A DNA stretch of 11,100 bases from JBBQSU01 sp038234815 (GTDB lineage: Bacteria > Planctomycetota > Phycisphaerae > Tepidisphaerales > Tepidisphaeraceae). How positions within the stretch are numbered: the first letter of the stretch is position 1; each line of letters opens with the position of its first letter. Shown here piece after piece: positions 1 to 6,830 of the stretch. The notes under the pieces are model-generated. The model ran no database searches and was not told the origin of the DNA. It was given only the letters and a program-made list of their open reading frames with translations. The DNA lies in NCBI GenBank assembly GCA_038234815.1, contig JBBQSU010000112.1:1-11100 (forward strand). The letters are read 5' to 3'. The position numbers and the translations under genes are program-made.

Positions 1-1
1 A

Positions 2-256
2 ATCATCCTGCATCTGTTGGATCAATCCGAGCTGGACCTGCCTTATGAACAGCAGGTGACGTTGCAGGATTTAGAGACCGGCGAGAAAATACAGATTGAC
101 CCTGCGGACATTCGGGAGGGATATAAACGCGAAGTGGATCAGTACCTTCAGAGTATTCGCCGGGCGTGCAACGATACTGATATCGAATACCACAGCCTGC
201 GCATCGATGAACCTTATGACCGGGCGCTGATAAAACTCCTGACCCGCAGGGCTTGA
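2..256 (+). CDS. DUF58 domain-containing protein, C-terminal end (partial)
   Basis: The frame is open from the left edge (reading IILHLLDQSELDLPYE) to a TGA at 254-256, so this is the last 84 residues of a longer gene whose start lies outside the window. The pattern 'HLLDxxELDLPYE', then 'LEDLETGEK-IQIDP' like text, then a helical segment and a closing 'IDEPYDRALIKLLTRRA' is what I know as the end of DUF58 proteins, which carry a degenerate VWA-like fold and are encoded next to MoxR AAA+ ATPases. Members are thought to act with MoxR in chaperone-like or envelope maturation roles, but no biochemical function is fixed. The next gene starts 28 bp downstream on the same strand and encodes the usual BatA-like partner, which supports the call and implies one operon. 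The family call is from remembered sequence pattern; the exact role is unknown. Confidence 0.8.
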   Translation: MILHLLDQSELDLPYEQQVTLQDLETGEKIQIDPADIREGYKREVDQYLQSIRRACNDTDIEYHSLRIDEPYDRALIKLLTRRA

Positions 257-284
257 GTTTGCGGACGAAAACGATTGATAGACC

Positions 285-2435
285 ATGTTCGGACTGGAAT
301 TTTTATTTTCGACCGCACTTTGGGCATTGCCTTTGGCCGGGCTGCCGATTTTGCTGCACCTGCTGTTTCGCCGCAAATCGCCGGTGATCCCCTTCAGCAC
401 TTTGCGATTTATCAAGATGAGTGTGCAGCGGACGGCCGCGCGCAAGCGCGTGCAACGCTGGCTGCTGTTGGCCTGCCGGGCACTGCTGCTGTTGCTGCTC
501 ATCTGGGCGGTGGCCCAGCCGGCCAAGATGCTGGCTTCGGGATGGTTCGGATCGGCCAACGCGCCGGTCGCGGCCATCGTGGTTGATACCAGCTATTCGA
601 TGCTCCTTCAGGATCAGCAGATTTCCCTGCTGGATCGAGCCAGCCAGAGCATCGAAGACCTCCTGCGCGGCCAGATGGCCAATGCGCGCCTGGCGATCCT
701 GCGCTCGCTGCCGGCACCCATCGACAGCCCCGAGCCGATCCTCTCTGCCAGCCAGATTCTCTCACAGTGGACCCCGCTCAAGCCTCAACCCAGCCCGCGG
801 CCCTTTGTCGAGCGCATCGCCGCCGGCGTCGAACTGCTCAAGCAGCAGCACTCGGACCAAAAATGGCTGATCGTTGTTAGCGATTTTCAGGGCAAGGAAT
901 TTCCCCATCCGCTGCCGGAATTTGCCGGCCGGGTGATTCTGATTGACCTGCACGCGCCCGAGGCCCGGTCGGCGGGCATCACGTCGGTGGCGCTCGATCC
1001 GCCTCAGCCAATTGCCGGTGTTGGGGCCGAGGCCGTCGTCAACATCACCGGCCGGCCCAACGACACCCGGGCGGTGGTGGTTCGCACGACTTCCCTTCAA
1101 AAGGAGCCGATTTCCGAATCGCCGGCGCGCATGGCCACATTGGATGCAACCGGCAAAGCCACGTTGCGCTTCCCGATAAAGCTGGCGACACAGCACTGGC
1201 AACTCATCACTGCGGCGCTGCCGGGTGAAGACGCCATGGCCTGGGACGATTCGCGCAGCCAGTTAGTGGAGATGCCGCCGCGCCAGCCAGTGACCCTGCT
1301 GGACAGCAAGGTGCCGGCATCGGCCCAGCGGTTCGTTAAGCTGGCGCTGGACCCCAGCGAAGGCACACTTGGCCAGTGGCCGATCGAAGTCACCACAGGC
1401 CCGACGCTCACCGGAAAGGAGAATGTGGTTGAATGGCTGCTGAACGATTGGCCGGCAGAGGCCCAGGCCAACCGTCTGCGCGATCTGGCCCAGACCGGCG
1501 GAACCGTCGTGCTGTTTCTCAAGCCCGGTCTTGAAGAGGCCTGGAGCGCCTTGCCGGACAGCCAAAAACAGGCGCTGCTTAATATCCTGCCCTCGGCCCC
1601 GCTAACGCACGTTCCGGCTTCAGGCACCGGACGGGCTTCACCGGCCAGTCAAAATGATTCTCTGTTGACCGGCCTGACGGATGATAAATTCCAACTCGGG
1701 TCGATCGAGGCCCGCGGATTCGTTCCGTTCAGCTTTACCGAAGGCGCGCAGGTCATTCTTAATCTTTCGCCGGTCGATCCGGTGCCCGGTTCTCGACCGA
1801 TGGGGCTTTTGTTCCGCAAAATGATTGGCACGGGGCACGTTTATACCTGGACCACACTTCCCGAATCGCGCCTGACGAATCTAGCGACGCATCCGGTATT
1901 TCTACCGCTCATGGTTCGCATGGCCCTGCGCCCGCCGGGCCAGAGCCTTGCGGCCAATGTGCAACTGGGCGAGCCGGTCTCGCTCACTGGCACGGCGCTG
2001 ACGGGCGTTTCAGAACTGCAAATCACCGCGCCCGATGGCGCTACGTTCGTGGTCAAACCCCGCGACGATCGCAATGGTCGGCGATTTGAATTCGAAGGTG
2101 CCACCGCCCCGGGGTATTACCAGTGGCATCGAGCGGGCAGCACTACCGAGATCGCCATTGCCAACGTGCAATTGCCCGCCGACGAGTCAGCGCTCATCAC
2201 CCGCCCGGCCAAAGAGCTTGCCGGCGATTCTCCGAACGTCGTCGTGGCGACATCAATAAGCGACCTTGCGGCCAAGCTCACCACCTTGGCCGAGCCGGAA
2301 CCGCAATGGTCGATGCCCATTGCGATCGTCTTGTTCTTGTTGTGCCTTGAAGCCCTGATGGGCAGCGCCAGTCAACTGTGGAATCCGCTGGCCATCCGGT
2401 CGCTTTTCTCGCGCCGCGAGCCGGCCGCGCCTTGA
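285..2435 (+). CDS. BatA-like membrane protein with VWA-type domain
   Basis: A 716-residue protein probably anchored in the cytoplasmic membrane. Residues 7-27 form a first membrane segment followed by the basic 'LLFRRKSPVIPFSTLRF' stretch typical of the BatA/aerotolerance N-terminal domain. A second membrane segment spans about 59-79. A VWA-like domain follows, with the metal-site motif DTSYS (D101, S103, S105) matching DxSxS. The long middle and C-terminal part should lie outside the membrane, and a third hydrophobic segment lies near 678-697, followed by a short basic tail. Planctomycete proteins of this type are usually encoded in MoxR / DUF58 / BatA operons; the DUF58 gene ends 28 bp upstream here. 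The ATG at 285 has no clear Shine-Dalgarno sequence but gives the conserved N-terminus exactly. Substrate and partners are not known; a role in envelope homeostasis is inference. Confidence 0.85.
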   Translation: MFGLEFLFSTALWALPLAGLPILLHLLFRRKSPVIPFSTLRFIKMSVQRTAARKRVQRWLLLACRALLLLLLIWAVAQPAKMLASGWFGSANAPVAAIVVDTSYSMLLQDQQISLLDRASQSIEDLLRGQMANARLAILRSLPAPIDSPEPILSASQILSQWTPLKPQPSPRPFVERIAAGVELLKQQHSDQKWLIVVSDFQGKEFPHPLPEFAGRVILIDLHAPEARSAGITSVALDPPQPIAGVGAEAVVNITGRPNDTRAVVVRTTSLQKEPISESPARMATLDATGKATLRFPIKLATQHWQLITAALPGEDAMAWDDSRSQLVEMPPRQPVTLLDSKVPASAQRFVKLALDPSEGTLGQWPIEVTTGPTLTGKENVVEWLLNDWPAEAQANRLRDLAQTGGTVVLFLKPGLEEAWSALPDSQKQALLNILPSAPLTHVPASGTGRASPASQNDSLLTGLTDDKFQLGSIEARGFVPFSFTEGAQVILNLSPVDPVPGSRPMGLLFRKMIGTGHVYTWTTLPESRLTNLATHPVFLPLMVRMALRPPGQSLAANVQLGEPVSLTGTALTGVSELQITAPDGATFVVKPRDDRNGRRFEFEGATAPGYYQWHRAGSTTEIAIANVQLPADESALITRPAKELAGDSPNVVVATSISDLAAKLTTLAEPEPQWSMPIAIVLFLLCLEALMGSASQLWNPLAIRSLFSRREPAAP

Positions 2436-2464
2436 TGCGAATATCGCCCGCGGCTTGATGCGAA
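2431..2464. repeat. Short imperfect tandem duplication across the BatA-like stop codon
   Basis: The 11-mer CTTGATGCGAA occurs at 2431-2441 and again at 2454-2464, a 23-bp period, and both copies are followed by related 'ATCGCC' sequence. The first copy contains the TGA stop of the BatA-like gene. This looks like a small tandem duplication in the 80-bp convergent gap. I see no convincing intrinsic terminator there. Confidence 0.5.
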
Positions 2465-2515
2465 ATAATCGCCGCGCAATCGTCCGCAGCGTTGCTGGCT
2501 TCATTTAGAAATCAG

Positions 2516-4003
2516 CTAAAAATCCAGCCCGCCGCGCAGTTGTGGGCGCTTCTTCTTCGGCTGGGCCGGAGTGCCTGTTGCCGTTCCCGTTGCCGGTGTT
2601 TCGGCCGGGGCTACGTCGGCAGCGGTTCGGATCGACAGCGCGATGCGCCTTTGCTCCTTATCGATCTCCAAAACCCGCACGCGCACTTCCTGTCCCGGCT
2701 TCACCACATCGGTCGTCGTCCGCACGCGCTGGTTTGAAAGCTCGGAGATATGCACCAGGCCTTCGATACCGCTTTCCAGTTCGACAAACGCGCCGAAATC
2801 AGTGGTGCGCGTAATCGTCCCGGTCACCACCATGTCGGTGGCATAGCGATCGGAAACGGTGGTCCAGGGGTCGGGGCCGGCTTGTTTCAGGCTGAATGAA
2901 ATCCGCCGTTGCGTCGGATCGACCGACAGCACAATCAGTTTCACGGTGTCGTTCTCTTTGACGATATCGCTGGGATGCTTGATGCGCTTCCAACTCATCT
3001 CGCTGATGGGCAGCAGCCCTTCCACGCCCTCTTCCACTTCGATGAAGGCCCCGAAGGTTTCCAGTTTGACCACCCGGCCCGTCAATGACGAACCGACAGC
3101 GTATTTGCTCCCGGCATCGCCCCAGGGATCGGTTCCGCGGGCCTGCTTAAGGCTCAGGCTCATCTTGCCTGATTCCTTGTCGAACTTGATGATCTTCACA
3201 TCAATCACGTCGCCGATTTTGACGAACTCGCTGGCACTGCGGCCGCGACGAAAGCTCATTTCGCTGACATGCAGCAGGCCGTCGGCCCCGCCTAAATCCA
3301 CAAACGCCCCGAAGTCCATGACGTTGCGCACCGTTCCGCGCCGGATCTGCCCTTCGGCCAGTTCCTCCATCAGCTTCTTCTTGGCGACCTCTTTCTCCCG
3401 TTCCAGTATATTCCTGCGGCTGACGATGAGATTGCGGCTTTCGCGCTCGCACTGCGTCACTTCCACCGTCATGCGCTGGCCCATGAACTGCTCAAGATCG
3501 GGCACGTGATAGAGGTCGCACTGCCCTGCCGGCATGAAGGCCCGCATCGACTTGATTTCCAGTTCCAGCCCGCCCTTGTTCACACCCGTAACCGTTCCTT
3601 CAATGATCTGCCCCACTTGCAGATTTTCCCACGACACGTTGGTCGCCTTGGCCCCCCGGCGAGTCAATACCAACAGCCCTTCGCGCGTGTCATAGCGATC
3701 GACGTCGAATTCCAATTCCTGCCCCACCTGCGGTTCTTCTTCGAATTGAAGAACGGAGCAAACGCCCTGGCTCTTTCCGCCGAAATCTACGAACACGTCG
3801 TCCTTGCCGATCGAGACGATCCGCCCGCGCTTCGATCCCTTGGCCCCTGCCGCCACCGATTGGCTTTCGGCCTGCGGTTTATCGAAGCTGTACAAAGCCT
3901 CCATCGACACGCCAGCCAGTTCAGCGTCCAGTTGCTTGTCCAGTGCCGAATCGTCAGGCCTGAACTTTTCCTTGTACACGTCGTCGTGAATCTTCTTGGC
4001 CAT
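2516..4003 (-). CDS. rpsA: S1 RNA-binding domain protein, ribosomal protein S1 homologue
   Basis: A 495-residue protein with five S1 (OB-fold) repeats, at roughly 58-115, 132-197, 219-287, 304-374 and 391-460. Repeat 2 contains 'GGLELEIKSMRAFMPAGQ', like the 'GGFTVELNGIRAFLPGS' of bacterial S1 domain 2. Repeats 3 to 5 have the classic 'DFGAFVDL..GxxGLLHVSEMS' pattern, and repeats 3 and 4 end in 'SLKQA..DPW' as in S1. The order fits domains 1-5 of the six-domain E. coli protein; the sixth is replaced by a Pro/Thr-rich and basic tail (PKKKRPQLRGG). The family binds mRNA on the 30S subunit and helps translation initiation. The ATG at 4003 has a GGAG 11 nt upstream. It lies 128 bp downstream of the DUF3467 gene on the same strand, so the two may be co-transcribed. 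Family is certain; S1 proper versus an S1-like paralogue is less so. Confidence 0.88.
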   Translation of the reverse strand: MAKKIHDDVYKEKFRPDDSALDKQLDAELAGVSMEALYSFDKPQAESQSVAAGAKGSKRGRIVSIGKDDVFVDFGGKSQGVCSVLQFEEEPQVGQELEFDVDRYDTREGLLVLTRRGAKATNVSWENLQVGQIIEGTVTGVNKGGLELEIKSMRAFMPAGQCDLYHVPDLEQFMGQRMTVEVTQCERESRNLIVSRRNILEREKEVAKKKLMEELAEGQIRRGTVRNVMDFGAFVDLGGADGLLHVSEMSFRRGRSASEFVKIGDVIDVKIIKFDKESGKMSLSLKQARGTDPWGDAGSKYAVGSSLTGRVVKLETFGAFIEVEEGVEGLLPISEMSWKRIKHPSDIVKENDTVKLIVLSVDPTQRRISFSLKQAGPDPWTTVSDRYATDMVVTGTITRTTDFGAFVELESGIEGLVHISELSNQRVRTTTDVVKPGQEVRVRVLEIDKEQRRIALSIRTAADVAPAETPATGTATGTPAQPKKKRPQLRGGLDF

Positions 4004-4131
4004 GTCTGTGACTGCTCCAGAGTGCTTTTATGCAAGCGCAACTGCCCGCCGGTCCCGGCGATACTTCACCGGCCCGCCAACGAGCGCTTACCTATTCAAG
4101 CCACTTTCGGCCTGCTTGGCAACTCGTTTGC

Positions 4132-4458
4132 TTACTTCCGTGCGCCCGGTTGCAGCGGGAGTTCCCCAAATTGCTGCTCATAGCGCTTAATTAACTGCCC
4201 CAGGCTCATCGCCAGCCGCTTGGCGTTGGCATAGCTCATCACCACGCGGTCGGTCACCTTAAACAGCAGTTGCGGGTTGCCCGGCTGCTGCGGATTGGGG
4301 TTGGGCATATTAAAGCCCAGGTCCACCACCACTTCCTCTGCCGTCGTGTGAATGCGATAGGCGTTGCTGAACAGCGTGCGCAGTTCGCGCTCGTCCAAAA
4401 TCACCTGCACGCCCGGCTGCTGGCCGGATGAATCTGTCGTCGTTGTCTCTTCTGCCAT
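4132..4458 (-). CDS. DUF3467 domain-containing protein
   Basis: A 108-residue cytoplasmic protein with no signal or membrane segment. After a Thr/Ser-rich acidic N-terminus come 'SNAYRIHTTAEEVVVDLGF' type text (about residues 31-49), a Pro/Asn/Gln-rich loop, then 'RVVMSYANAKRLAMSLGQ' and a closing helix (IKRYEQQFG). This matches the pattern I know for DUF3467, a small family whose function is unknown. The ATG at 4458 is supported by an AAGGA eight bases upstream (4467-4471). It precedes the S1-repeat gene on the same strand, suggesting a possible link to translation, but that is inference from position only. Confidence 0.82.
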   Translation of the reverse strand: MAEETTTTDSSGQQPGVQVILDERELRTLFSNAYRIHTTAEEVVVDLGFNMPNPNPQQPGNPQLLFKVTDRVVMSYANAKRLAMSLGQLIKRYEQQFGELPLQPGARK

Positions 4459-4466
4459 GACACAAT

Positions 4467-4471
4467 TCCTT
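4467..4471 (-). promoter_or_regulatory. Ribosome binding site of the DUF3467 gene
   Basis: AAGGA on the minus strand, eight bases before the ATG at 4456-4458. It fixes the start of the DUF3467 gene. Confidence 0.7.
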
Positions 4472-4620
4472 ATAAAAAGTGGAAGCCGCTATTGTGAGAA
4501 ATATCAGGCGAAACGCAACCGCCCCGCCCGGCCGGGCCAAAATCACTCGTATGAAAGGATCCTTGCGGGCCGAAGCCCACCGGATCAACCTTCTGCCGAC
4601 GCTTGCCCTCGTCAAAAAAT

Positions 4621-4702
4621 GCTTTCACCACGAAGACACGAAGAACACGAAGAAAGCTGCTCTTTTCCTCTTGGCGCACTCCGGGCCGTCGTGGTGGAAA
4701 AC
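4621..4702. repeat. Palindromic 'CACGAAGA' repeat element
   Basis: The left arm begins TTTCACCACGA (4623-4633) and continues with short tandem CACGAAGA-like units to about 4657. The right arm TCGTGGTGGAAA (4689-4700) is the reverse complement of the left arm start, apart from one extra G. The 5' part reads 'HEDTKNTKK' and the 3' part 'LGALRAVVV' in translation. I recognise this as a widespread intergenic palindromic repeat seen in many unrelated bacterial genomes. It sits between the 3' end of the hypothetical gene (stop at 4706) and the 5' region of the DUF3467 gene, so it may act as an RNA hairpin between them; it has no terminal T-run and is not a standard terminator. Confidence 0.7.
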
Positions 4703-4705
4703 AAT

Positions 4706-5410
4706 CTACGCCGCGGTCTTCATTTCGGGCACCGCGCTCGTGCCGCCGCCTTGGATGTTCGTGCTGATCGGCAAGCTCATTGGCCCGGTTTCGCCCTTGC
4801 GATTATACCAGGCCGCACAAATCCACACTTCCGCGCCGTTGGCCACACTGCCCGGGAGCGCGATCGTGTGTTTCGTCCGCGTGGCATCGCCGTTATAGGC
4901 CCATCGTGTCGGATCAGTCGGGTAATTCGTGCCGACAAACGTGAACACCTTCGCGCCGATCACGCCGGCGGGCTTGCCGATTGCATTCATCGACGCCAGA
5001 TCACAGACGTTGATCGTCATCGTCCTGCCGATCACGTTCTTGATCTGTACCGTCGGCCGCGCGACCGGGGCCGGCACCGGCGCGGGCTTCTTACGGATCG
5101 TCAGCCCCAGTTCCTGCCGCTGCGCATCGGTCACGGTAAGATGGTGGGTGATCGCCCGCGCCACCGCTCGCACCACCGCCACCAGCGCGGCCTTGGCCGT
5201 GTTCTTGGCCAGCGTCCGGGCCGGCCCGCGCGTCTCGGGTGCCTGCGCTGCCGTCAGCGCCGTCGCGTAAGTATCAAACTTGGCCACAACATCCAGCGCG
5301 ACCGTCTGGGAAATTCCGTAAGCGTTGTAGTTGAGACTCACCAACGCAGCAAAGTTCTCGGAAAACGTCCGAAAAGCGTTGTCGGCCAGCGGAAGAAAAG
5401 TCTGATTCAT
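4706..5410 (-). CDS. Hypothetical protein: helical N-terminal domain plus Fn3-like C-terminal domain
   Basis: A 234-residue protein without signal peptide or membrane segment. Residues 1-105 look helical and Ala-rich, with 'VTDAQRQELGLTIR' at 93-106. A Pro/Ala linker (109-119, PAPVPAPVARP) leads to a probable beta domain at 121-218 ending 'VWICAAWYNRKGETGPMS', like the last strands of a fibronectin type III fold. I have seen this layout in planctomycete hypothetical proteins; no function is known to me. The frame opens further upstream, but the ATG at 5410 is chosen because GGGAG lies seven bases before it (5418-5422) and the extra 20 residues are not family-like. It is the first of three minus-strand genes before the S1 gene, separated from DUF3467 by a palindromic repeat, so co-transcription is uncertain. 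Confidence 0.7.
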   Translation of the reverse strand: MNQTFLPLADNAFRTFSENFAALVSLNYNAYGISQTVALDVVAKFDTYATALTAAQAPETRGPARTLAKNTAKAALVAVVRAVARAITHHLTVTDAQRQELGLTIRKKPAPVPAPVARPTVQIKNVIGRTMTINVCDLASMNAIGKPAGVIGAKVFTFVGTNYPTDPTRWAYNGDATRTKHTIALPGSVANGAEVWICAAWYNRKGETGPMSLPISTNIQGGGTSAVPEMKTAA

Positions 5411-5417
5411 GATGAAG

Positions 5418-5422
5418 CTCCC
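5418..5422 (-). promoter_or_regulatory. Ribosome binding site deciding the start of the hypothetical gene
   Basis: GGGAG on the minus strand, seven bases before the ATG at 5408-5410. It favours this internal ATG over the ATG 60 bp further upstream in the same frame. Confidence 0.6.
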
Positions 5423-5429
5423 ATTCTGA

Positions 5430-5840
5430 GAGACCGGCAGAACAGGCCAAAGCACGCGCTCCAGCGCCACCGCTCACCATTTCTGTCGGCTCGCAAAGCG
5501 TATCGCTAAAGCAGATCATGCGGATTGTTCCGATTATTTCGGCGCTGCCAATAATGCCGCTCAATTCGTCACTGCCGCAATTCAGTTGGGGAAACAAAGA
5601 GCAGTTTTGAAGATCGAAAGTGAACGTTACAAAGTAAAACGTGAACGTTTGAAGATCGAAAGTGAACTTTACAAAGTAAAACGTTAACGTTTGAAGATCA
5701 AAAGTGAACGTTACAAAGTAAAACGTTAACGTTTGAAGATCAAAAGTGAACGTTGCAAAGTCAAACGTGAACGTTTGAAGTCCGAAAGTGAACTTCCAGT
5801 TTCCCCCGGCGTGCCTCAGAAGTCCGCCGCGATCGTTTAA
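5430..5840 (+). pseudogene. Possible decayed open frame running into the tandem repeat
   Basis: One plus-strand frame is open from 5430 to a TAA at 5685-5687, has a second TAA at 5727-5729, and would otherwise continue to a TAA at 5838-5840. Before the repeat it reads like protein (for example 'SDYFGAANNAAQFVTAA', then 'IQLGKQRAVLK'). In the repeat it becomes a Lys/Glu/Arg-rich 14-residue unit (KIESERYKVKRERL). Both internal stops come from GAA to TAA changes at the same place in the unit. There is no ATG and no ribosome binding site, so this may be a gene remnant or chance. The minus strand is also open through the repeat, which weakens the coding argument. No family recognised. Confidence 0.25.
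5610..5798. repeat. 42-bp tandem repeat made of two related 21-bp halves, 4.5 copies
   Basis: Full units start at 5610, 5652, 5694 and 5736 and a final half unit at 5778, a strict 42-bp period. Each unit is two 21-bp halves that share GTGAACGTT at the same offset: the first half begins AAGATCGAAAGTGAACG, the second AAAGTAAAACGTGAACG. Units differ by single substitutions. In copies 2 and 3 the second half contains AAACGTTAACGTTT, a perfect 14-bp palindrome. The tract is AT-richer than its surroundings. The period is a multiple of three and close to two helical turns per half. It resembles minisatellite-type intergenic repeats; it has no spacers, so it is not CRISPR. It lies upstream of the hypothetical gene and downstream of the zinc-ribbon gene. 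Confidence 0.9.
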
Positions 5841-6133
5841 GGCTCCAAATCGCTGCTGGATTCTCTCTTCGCATCACAGTTCGTGGCGTGAACGCATCCG
5901 CCCGCCGTGTGATTAACCCTGAGAACGGAAGAAAGACTCCGGGCGAATACGCCCGCCTTCCTCGGCTGCCGACCCCTCTGCATTTTCCCGCTCACGCAAT
6001 AGCTATTTCCGAACGCCACGACGAGTTCGGGTTCCGGTCCCCGCGATGTCGCCGTCCAACTTGCCCTTTTTCTGCCGGCCACAGCCGAATGACACGAAGA
6101 ATTCGCGTTGTCCGCCGCATTATTTCTCGCGCT
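5799..6133. other. Gene-free stretch with one GC-rich hairpin
   Basis: I see no convincing gene here on either strand; the open frames lack ribosome binding sites and family-like text. The only clear structure is CGGGCG-AATA-CGCCCG at 5940-5955, a six-pair hairpin with a four-base loop. It has no T-run on either side. It lies about 180 bp beyond the stop of the minus-strand zinc-ribbon gene, so it could stop or protect that transcript, but this is inference. Confidence 0.4.
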
Positions 6134-6550
6134 TTACTTGGTGTTCATCCAGATGGCCAGGACTAGCAATAGGGCGACGAGCACCAACATGCCGATCAGC
6201 CGGCCCTTGCCGGTTTGTCCTCCTCCGCCTCCGCCGCCCCCGCCGCGGAGGCCGGAGAACATCCCGCGCAATCGTTCGATCAATCCATCGCTTTTGGTGC
6301 GTGCCTGGATGCACTTGGGGCAGAGTTTGTCTTTGCCGAACTTGGTCAGCTTGTGTTCGGGGTATTGTTCGCGGCAACTCGCGCAAAGGCCTCCGCCGGC
6401 CACGCCCACTTTGCCGGCCTTGCGGCGGGCCAGGTCCGCAGTGCCGCAGTCTACGCACCAATACCTGCCTTCCGAATCCTTCATGCGTTTGGCATTGGTG
6501 ACGTCTTTCCCACAGGCAATACAGATTTTTGCGGAGGCGGTCGTGGCCAT
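6134..6550 (-). CDS. Small double zinc-ribbon protein with C-terminal membrane anchor
   Basis: A 138-residue protein. Four CxxC pairs at C10/C13, C32/C35, C56/C59 and C77/C80 form two probable zinc ribbons, the first being CIACGKDV...WCVDCG and the second LCASC...LCPKC. A nine-glycine run (103-111) acts as a flexible linker, and residues 117-134 (RLIGMLVLVALLLVLAIW) form a single membrane segment close to the C-terminus. The zinc domain would therefore face the cytoplasm in a tail-anchored topology. The ATG at 6550 is chosen because AAGGAG lies seven bases upstream (6558-6563); the frame opens 12 codons earlier without a comparable site. It is divergent from the lipoprotein amidase gene. Zinc binding is well supported by the cysteines; what it binds or regulates is unknown. 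Confidence 0.78.
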   Translation of the reverse strand: MATTASAKICIACGKDVTNAKRMKDSEGRYWCVDCGTADLARRKAGKVGVAGGGLCASCREQYPEHKLTKFGKDKLCPKCIQARTKSDGLIERLRGMFSGLRGGGGGGGGGQTGKGRLIGMLVLVALLLVLAIWMNTK

Positions 6551-6557
6551 AATAAAA

Positions 6558-6563
6558 CTCCTT
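6558..6563 (-). promoter_or_regulatory. Ribosome binding site deciding the start of the zinc-ribbon gene
   Basis: A perfect AAGGAG on the minus strand, seven bases before the ATG at 6548-6550. It excludes the longer start at 6586, which would place this site inside the coding region. Confidence 0.75.
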
Positions 6564-6618
6564 CGAGGCGGGTTGTTCGATCGCACGCATCGTCAAGGGT
6601 GGGCGGTGCGAACTGCCC

Positions 6619-6647
6619 ATTTTAACGTCCTGCGTATCCATTGCCTA
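6619..6647 (-). promoter_or_regulatory. Possible sigma70-type promoter of the zinc-ribbon gene
   Basis: On the minus strand TAGGCA (6642-6647) and TAAAAT (6619-6624) are separated by 17 bp, matching the -35 and -10 consensus at four and five of six positions. It would give a leader of roughly 60 bases before the ATG at 6550. It is a match by eye only, and the sigma factor preferences of this organism are unknown. Confidence 0.28.
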
Positions 6648-6830
6648 GATGAATTCATTTTGTTGACAGCTTTCGCGTGGCCAGATCCTGCCATTGTGCG
6701 CCGGGGCGGCGGCTGGGAATTCGGGGCTAATTTGCTGGAAAAGTGCCCGCCTAGACGATACAACAGCAAGACCGCTGGCAGGGTTGCCGGCCGTATTTGC
6801 CTCCGCATTTTCGCGGGAAAGGGGCCACGG

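Noticed and set aside
2859..3509. Plus-strand frame of 216 codons
   Set aside because: It is fully antisense to the S1-repeat gene and is Ser/Pro/Leu-rich as expected for an opposite-strand shadow.
4364..5509. A long plus-strand frame of 381 codons
   Set aside because: It is antisense to the DUF3467 and hypothetical genes, reads as Arg/His-rich low-quality text, and crosses the palindromic repeat. It is a product of GC-rich opposite-strand coding.
5610..5798. CRISPR array
   Set aside because: The repeat units are directly joined with no variable spacers, and no cas genes are present.
5940..5955. Intrinsic terminator
   Set aside because: The stem is good but no T-run follows on either strand, so I describe it only as a hairpin.
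5837..6082. Minus-strand frame of 81 codons in the gene-free stretch
   Set aside because: No ribosome binding site and no recognisable domain; composition is like a chance frame.
6661..6690. Promoter of the amidase with a TTGACA box
   Set aside because: TTGACA is present near 6662, but no acceptable -10 sequence lies 15-19 bp downstream.
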